Origin: Carallia brachiata
Lineage: Eukaryota; Streptophyta; Magnoliopsida; Malpighiales; Rhizophoraceae
Assembly: GCA_021464245.1 (NCBI GenBank)
Contig: JADCRB010000089.1
Coordinates: forward strand, 744,001 to 808,000
Length of the DNA: 64,000 nucleotides
Reading direction: 5' to 3'
Shown here: piece by piece, positions 60,210 to 64,000 of the stretch
Numbering within the stretch: the stretch's first letter is position 1
Layout: every line of letters begins with the position of its first letter
Notes under the pieces: generated by a model
What the model saw: only the letters and a program-made list of their open reading frames with translations
The model's database searches: none
What the model was told of the DNA's origin: nothing
Made by a program: the position numbers and the translations under genes

Positions 60210-63140
60210 TAGCTTAAAAATTAAGCTACTAATTATTCTTACTTATTGCGAACATATAATTTACTAAGGCTCAGCTCAAGTGCCCTTATTATTTTATAAT
60301 TTAAAATATAAATCTCAATTTAGCATATCTTAAAAAAAAATTATCTTTTTTTTCTAAAATTTTTTTAAAAAAAAATTCAACAAGATTACGTTATGATAAC
60401 AAATAGTTGTTTTTTTTTTTTCATATTCGAAAGCACCATCCAGATATACAATCTGAGTACTAATTTTTTTCTTGATATCGGTTTGCTAAAAAAAAAAAAA
60501 AAAAAAGATAATAATAATATCGCTAATGCTCTCCTAAAATGAGCCTAAAATATCCCTTTACTCCCACCGCATCAAACTGAGACCCACATGTTCATACCTA
60601 CAAAAGATTCTGAGCATAATGTTGCCAAATAAGATACCAACACCAGTCTTCGCACCTGTCTGTCTTGCTTACTCTACATTCTTTCTTTTTTTTTTTTTTT
60701 TGTTTCAACAAAGGCATAATTAAAATAAGAGAGAAATTCTAATTAATTAGTAAGTTGAGAGCAAAAGATCTTATGAATATCTTGCTGCAACTTACATATT
60801 CTTGTTTTTTTTTTTTTTTGATCCTAAAACTGGTGACAAGTGGTTCACCACTCTCCGCGGGTAGGCTCAGTTATAGGAGTAAAGCGCTCCCTCACAAATT
60901 TTTAAAAGTACTCCATATCCAACTCAAACCCAAGACCTAGTTAAAAAAAAAGAGACTTTTACCATCTCATATCACCTCTGTGAATCCCTCACATTCTTGT
61001 TCTCTTAAAATGACTTGACCGTCTGAGTTTAACGCTGGACCCTTAGGCCTTTTAATTGTGCTTCCTTTTTTGTGGACGACAGGTCCACAGCTGAGCCCAG
61101 GCCATCTAAACTTCAGGACTACTCTCATCAAATCCAATAGTTATGAGGTGTTCCAATTTACGAGAAATCCACTTTGTCCAAGTATCTGGGCTTCCAATCC
61201 ATTACTTGGAGCAAACCCTCACCGGAGCCGAGCCAGCTTCCTTTTCAGGATAGTTGCATGGTAGCCAGGCCGATGTATGGGCTCTACCGTTTTATCACGT
61301 AACTTCAACATTTGAAAGGCTACCTTTTGAGAAGAGCTGAACGTTCAAGCCTCAGTGTTCAATATTTGTTGTTGAAAGTCCAATTGTTACTGTGGGTGGG
61401 AATTACCCCCACGTCGTGTGGCAGTGTCCCCACCACATTCAGACGAAAGTTCAAACCTCCCTGAAATACATTCTTTCCCCCTAAATGCCTATATTTGGGC
61501 TCCCAACTACCTAGATTACAAATAAAAAAAAAAAGTTCAATTTTATTTAAACAATCAAAAATATTTTTGGTTAGTTGTAGTACTACAATTAACAATGACT
61601 AAAGGGTCTATTAGTGGAGTTTTATCTACAAGCTAATACAATTTTTCTTTTTTGTAATAAAACAATATGCAAATATTTCAATTATTACATATGCCTGGAA
61701 AATTATTAATTTCATATATGTTTCTATTTATTTATTTATAAGATATGTTTGTAATGCATGATTTTTTTTTTTTTTAACCTAAATGCAAACAAGTCGATGT
61801 AAAGTTGTAAAAGCTTGTAATAGTCTTTTTTTTTTTTTTTTTGACAGTATAATGCTGCCTGGTAATTAAGCTATTTGTCTTGAATCTCCCAAGCAGTAGA
61901 GTGGAGGCAAACAGACGGACAAAGTCAGATCCAAATCAGGTTCCTAAGTTTCAAGTCAATTGAATTTGAGTCTTTTCGATTTTTGCCTGAAAAGAGAATT
62001 CGAGTTTTTTCCATTTAAGATACACTAGATTTCAAGAATATTAGATTTGGAGTTCATTTGATTTTAGATACATCAGATTTATCGAGTTTTCAATATATAC
62101 TATATTTTGAGTCTTTTCAATTAAGATTTAGATCAATAAAATTTCGCATCTGGGAATTTAAATTTTGGATCAATTCGGCTTCAAGTGTTTCAGATTAATG
62201 ATAAATCATTTTTTTAATCAACGTCAATTGGATCAAGTCCAATTTTAAGTGAGTTAAAATTAAATTATTCGAATTGCGTAAATTTTTAACTTTATATAAA
62301 ATACAGTCCTCTCTCTTGGTTTTCGGTATTCAATCAACATCTTTAACCTACGAAACCTAGACTCACAGACTTGTAATATCATGTAAAGCATCTTGTGGTT
62401 GGTCAACTCTCCTGTGCGATGTGAATGCGTTTATCGGGCTAAAGATTTCACATAGCGGCTGTCACGTGACTTCTATTGTTGAGCTCAAAAAAAAAAAAAA
62501 AGGTTTATGTCCTGAAAAAATTATCTACCTAGTGTTTCTAATTAAATAATTAATTTAATTTGTATAATAATAAAAAATATAAAAAAAATATATTAATTTT
62601 TTTCTTTTTTTTTTGTTAGTTTCGCATTTTAACAATAAAATTGTAGAAAATTGTAAGTTGTTGCGTTATTAAATTTTTCTCGAGACATTTTCTTGAGATA
62701 TGTATTGGATCTTAAAAAAAAAATTATATTGCATGTTGGTCGTCGCATTTATGAACTGATATCAAAATTATTGTTAATATCTTCTTTCAATATTTTTATA
62801 TAAAAAATAATTTACCACTTAAATACTATTAAATCTAAATGATCTCTAACCTACTAAACTTAATTGTCATAACCAGAACTTCCAAATATTAGTATATTAC
62901 TATGGAGCTATGCCCGGTATGACTTCAGAAAACCAGCAATATGCATGCTATATGTAGACTATATGGTGCGAGGCTGTAAGCTTCGAATCAGACACTGTCT
63001 GATGGTTGTTTTATTTAGTTCTTAATGAAGAAAAAGCAAAAAGTCTACGTGAGAATTTCTACATGTTTAGTTGAATTTTCTAGTCTGTTCAGACAATGTG
63101 AATCATTTTGACTAGAGAGCTTGTGGACTCTTTCTCACGA
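60210..63140. other. Intergenic, no gene seen
   Basis: AT-rich with long poly-A/T runs (60490, 60690, 60810, 61765, 61830). 60820-60960 and 61030-61290 are GC-richer and look like repeat fragments. 61930-62180 has recurring AGATTT / GAGTTTT words. Nothing reads as a conserved protein. Confidence 0.35.
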
Positions 63141-63158
63141 ACACCACTCCCTTCCATG

Positions 63159-63168
63159 CATATATACC
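63159..63168 (+). promoter_or_regulatory. TATA box of the small basic protein gene
   Basis: CATATATACCCC on the plus strand, about 150 bases above the proposed start codon and followed by a pyrimidine-rich leader (63185-63260). Confidence 0.5.
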
Positions 63169-63315
63169 CCACCCCGCCAGCCTCTTCTTCCCCCAACTAT
63201 AATTTAGTTCTAATTTTCTGTTGTCTGTGTCAGTGTAGACTTTATTCCTCTGCTCGAAGACAGATTTTGTTGGGTTTTCTGGTTTCGTGGTAGCCTGAGA
63301 GACAATGGAAGATGA

Positions 63316-63438
63316 ATGTCAGAAGACCCAAAGAGGCCAAGAGTGAGAATTCCACCACCAAGAGGCCAAATTAAGGCTAGAATATTCAGGAGATTGGCAA
63401 TGAAAATAAAGAGTGTGGTGTTATGTTCTGGAATGTGA
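63316..63438 (+). CDS. Small basic protein, 40 residues (unknown function)
   Basis: The ATG at 63316 opens MSEDPKRPRVRIPPPRGQIK, continues ARIFRRLAMKIKSVVLCSGM, and stops at 63436-63438. It is rich in Arg and Lys with a Pro-Pro-Pro-Arg-Gly turn, which looks like real coding sequence rather than chance. I know of similar short plant proteins of unknown role but cannot name a family. Two upstream ATGs (63305 and 63312) open overlapping short frames of 13 and 20 residues in the other two frames; they could reduce translation of the main frame, or one of them (MEDECQK...) could be the true start if a base is missing here. The 3' part (63440-63660) is AT-rich, with possible polyadenylation signals. 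Confidence 0.5.
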   Translation: MSEDPKRPRVRIPPPRGQIKARIFRRLAMKIKSVVLCSGM

Positions 63439-63669
63439 AAGAAGGGCGATGATGACAGCGGCAGAATCACCTGTAGACTAGATTCAGCCTTGTTTTGGTT
63501 CGCTTTAATTTATTTCATCTTAATTTTCTTTTAATTTATGTACTTGGAGATTAAATAAATAGGGGAGCTGTGAGATTGTAATTTTTTTTTTTTTGGTTTT
63601 AGTGGCAGCAGACCCATCTGCTTCTGTAACTTTGCCTGTAATAACATTAATATAGTCTACAAGTACAGA

Positions 63670-64000
63670 AACGTAACTCTGTCAACTTATGTCCATTTTC
63701 TGAGATTGGTGGTTTTTGGAGAGCTGAATCTGTTGTTGTTGTTTTGCAGAATTTTTTGTCTCTTCCATTGATCCACGACAAACAGAATTGATATGTTTTT
63801 TTGTTTTTTTTTTTTTCTGTGGCGTGAAGAAAATGGGCTTATTTTCGTCGTTAAACAGTAAATACCCAATTTGCTTATTGTTAGAGTTTCAAGAAAGTCG
63901 TGTCTGTGTTTGCTTTCCTCTTCTGCTTGGGTGGGCCCGAAGCCGTGAAGTTTTGCCCTCCTTTTAAGCTCTGTTCAACAAACTTTTGCAGGTTTTTTTT
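63670..64000. other. Right edge, no gene assigned
   Basis: T-rich sequence with short ORFs on the minus strand only. It may be downstream sequence of the small basic protein gene, or an intron or leader of it. Confidence 0.3.

Overview
The window is nuclear DNA from a flowering plant, most likely a dicot. Genes carry many short GT-AG introns, 5'UTRs are CT-rich, and the space between genes is AT-rich with poly-A/T runs, microsatellites and small foldback transposons. The proteins (NF-YB, euAP2 with a miR172 site, ARP1-like RRM protein, DUF155 organelle protein, NUP98-like nucleoporin) are plant families. I saw no convincing tRNA, rRNA, organellar insertion or CRISPR. All gene models were made by eye from splice signals and reading-frame continuity, without alignments.

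Layout. 1-670: 5' end of an unidentified acidic protein gene (minus), running off the left edge. 2.7-3.3 kb: decayed RNase H (RVT_3) fragment with an internal 176-bp duplication. 6.2-8.6 kb: RRM RNA-binding protein, five coding exons (minus). 8.6-15.3 kb: intergenic, with a 318-bp foldback element at 11.3 kb. 15.3-19.9 kb: NF-YB transcription factor (minus). 19.9-25.6 kb: intergenic, with a foldback element at 21.8-22.3 kb and a Harbinger/Tourist-like element at 22.86-24.23 kb filled by about 1 kb of GA-rich repeat. 25.7-28.6 kb: intact seven-exon DUF155 (RMND1/Sif2-like) gene (minus). 32.1-35.7 kb: a diverged direct duplication with no recognised protein. 36.2-38.9 kb: an APETALA2-like gene (minus) with an intact first AP2 domain and miR172 site but a damaged second AP2 domain. 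39-52 kb: AT-rich intergenic DNA with more foldback elements. 52.2-60.1 kb: a NUP98-like gene (minus) in which a two-exon, phase-symmetric module ending in a GLEBS-like Rae1-binding motif is present three times in tandem. 63.15-63.66 kb: a probable small gene (plus) for a 40-residue basic protein.

The genes are not an operon or a cluster and appear independently transcribed; every recognised multi-exon gene lies on the minus strand. The most interesting feature is the NUP98-like gene. The damaged AP2 gene is second. Single-base breaks in otherwise conserved reading frames (left-edge gene, NF-YB, RRM gene, NUP98 modules) are either real alleles or residual assembly errors, and this needs read-level checking before any of them is called a pseudogene.
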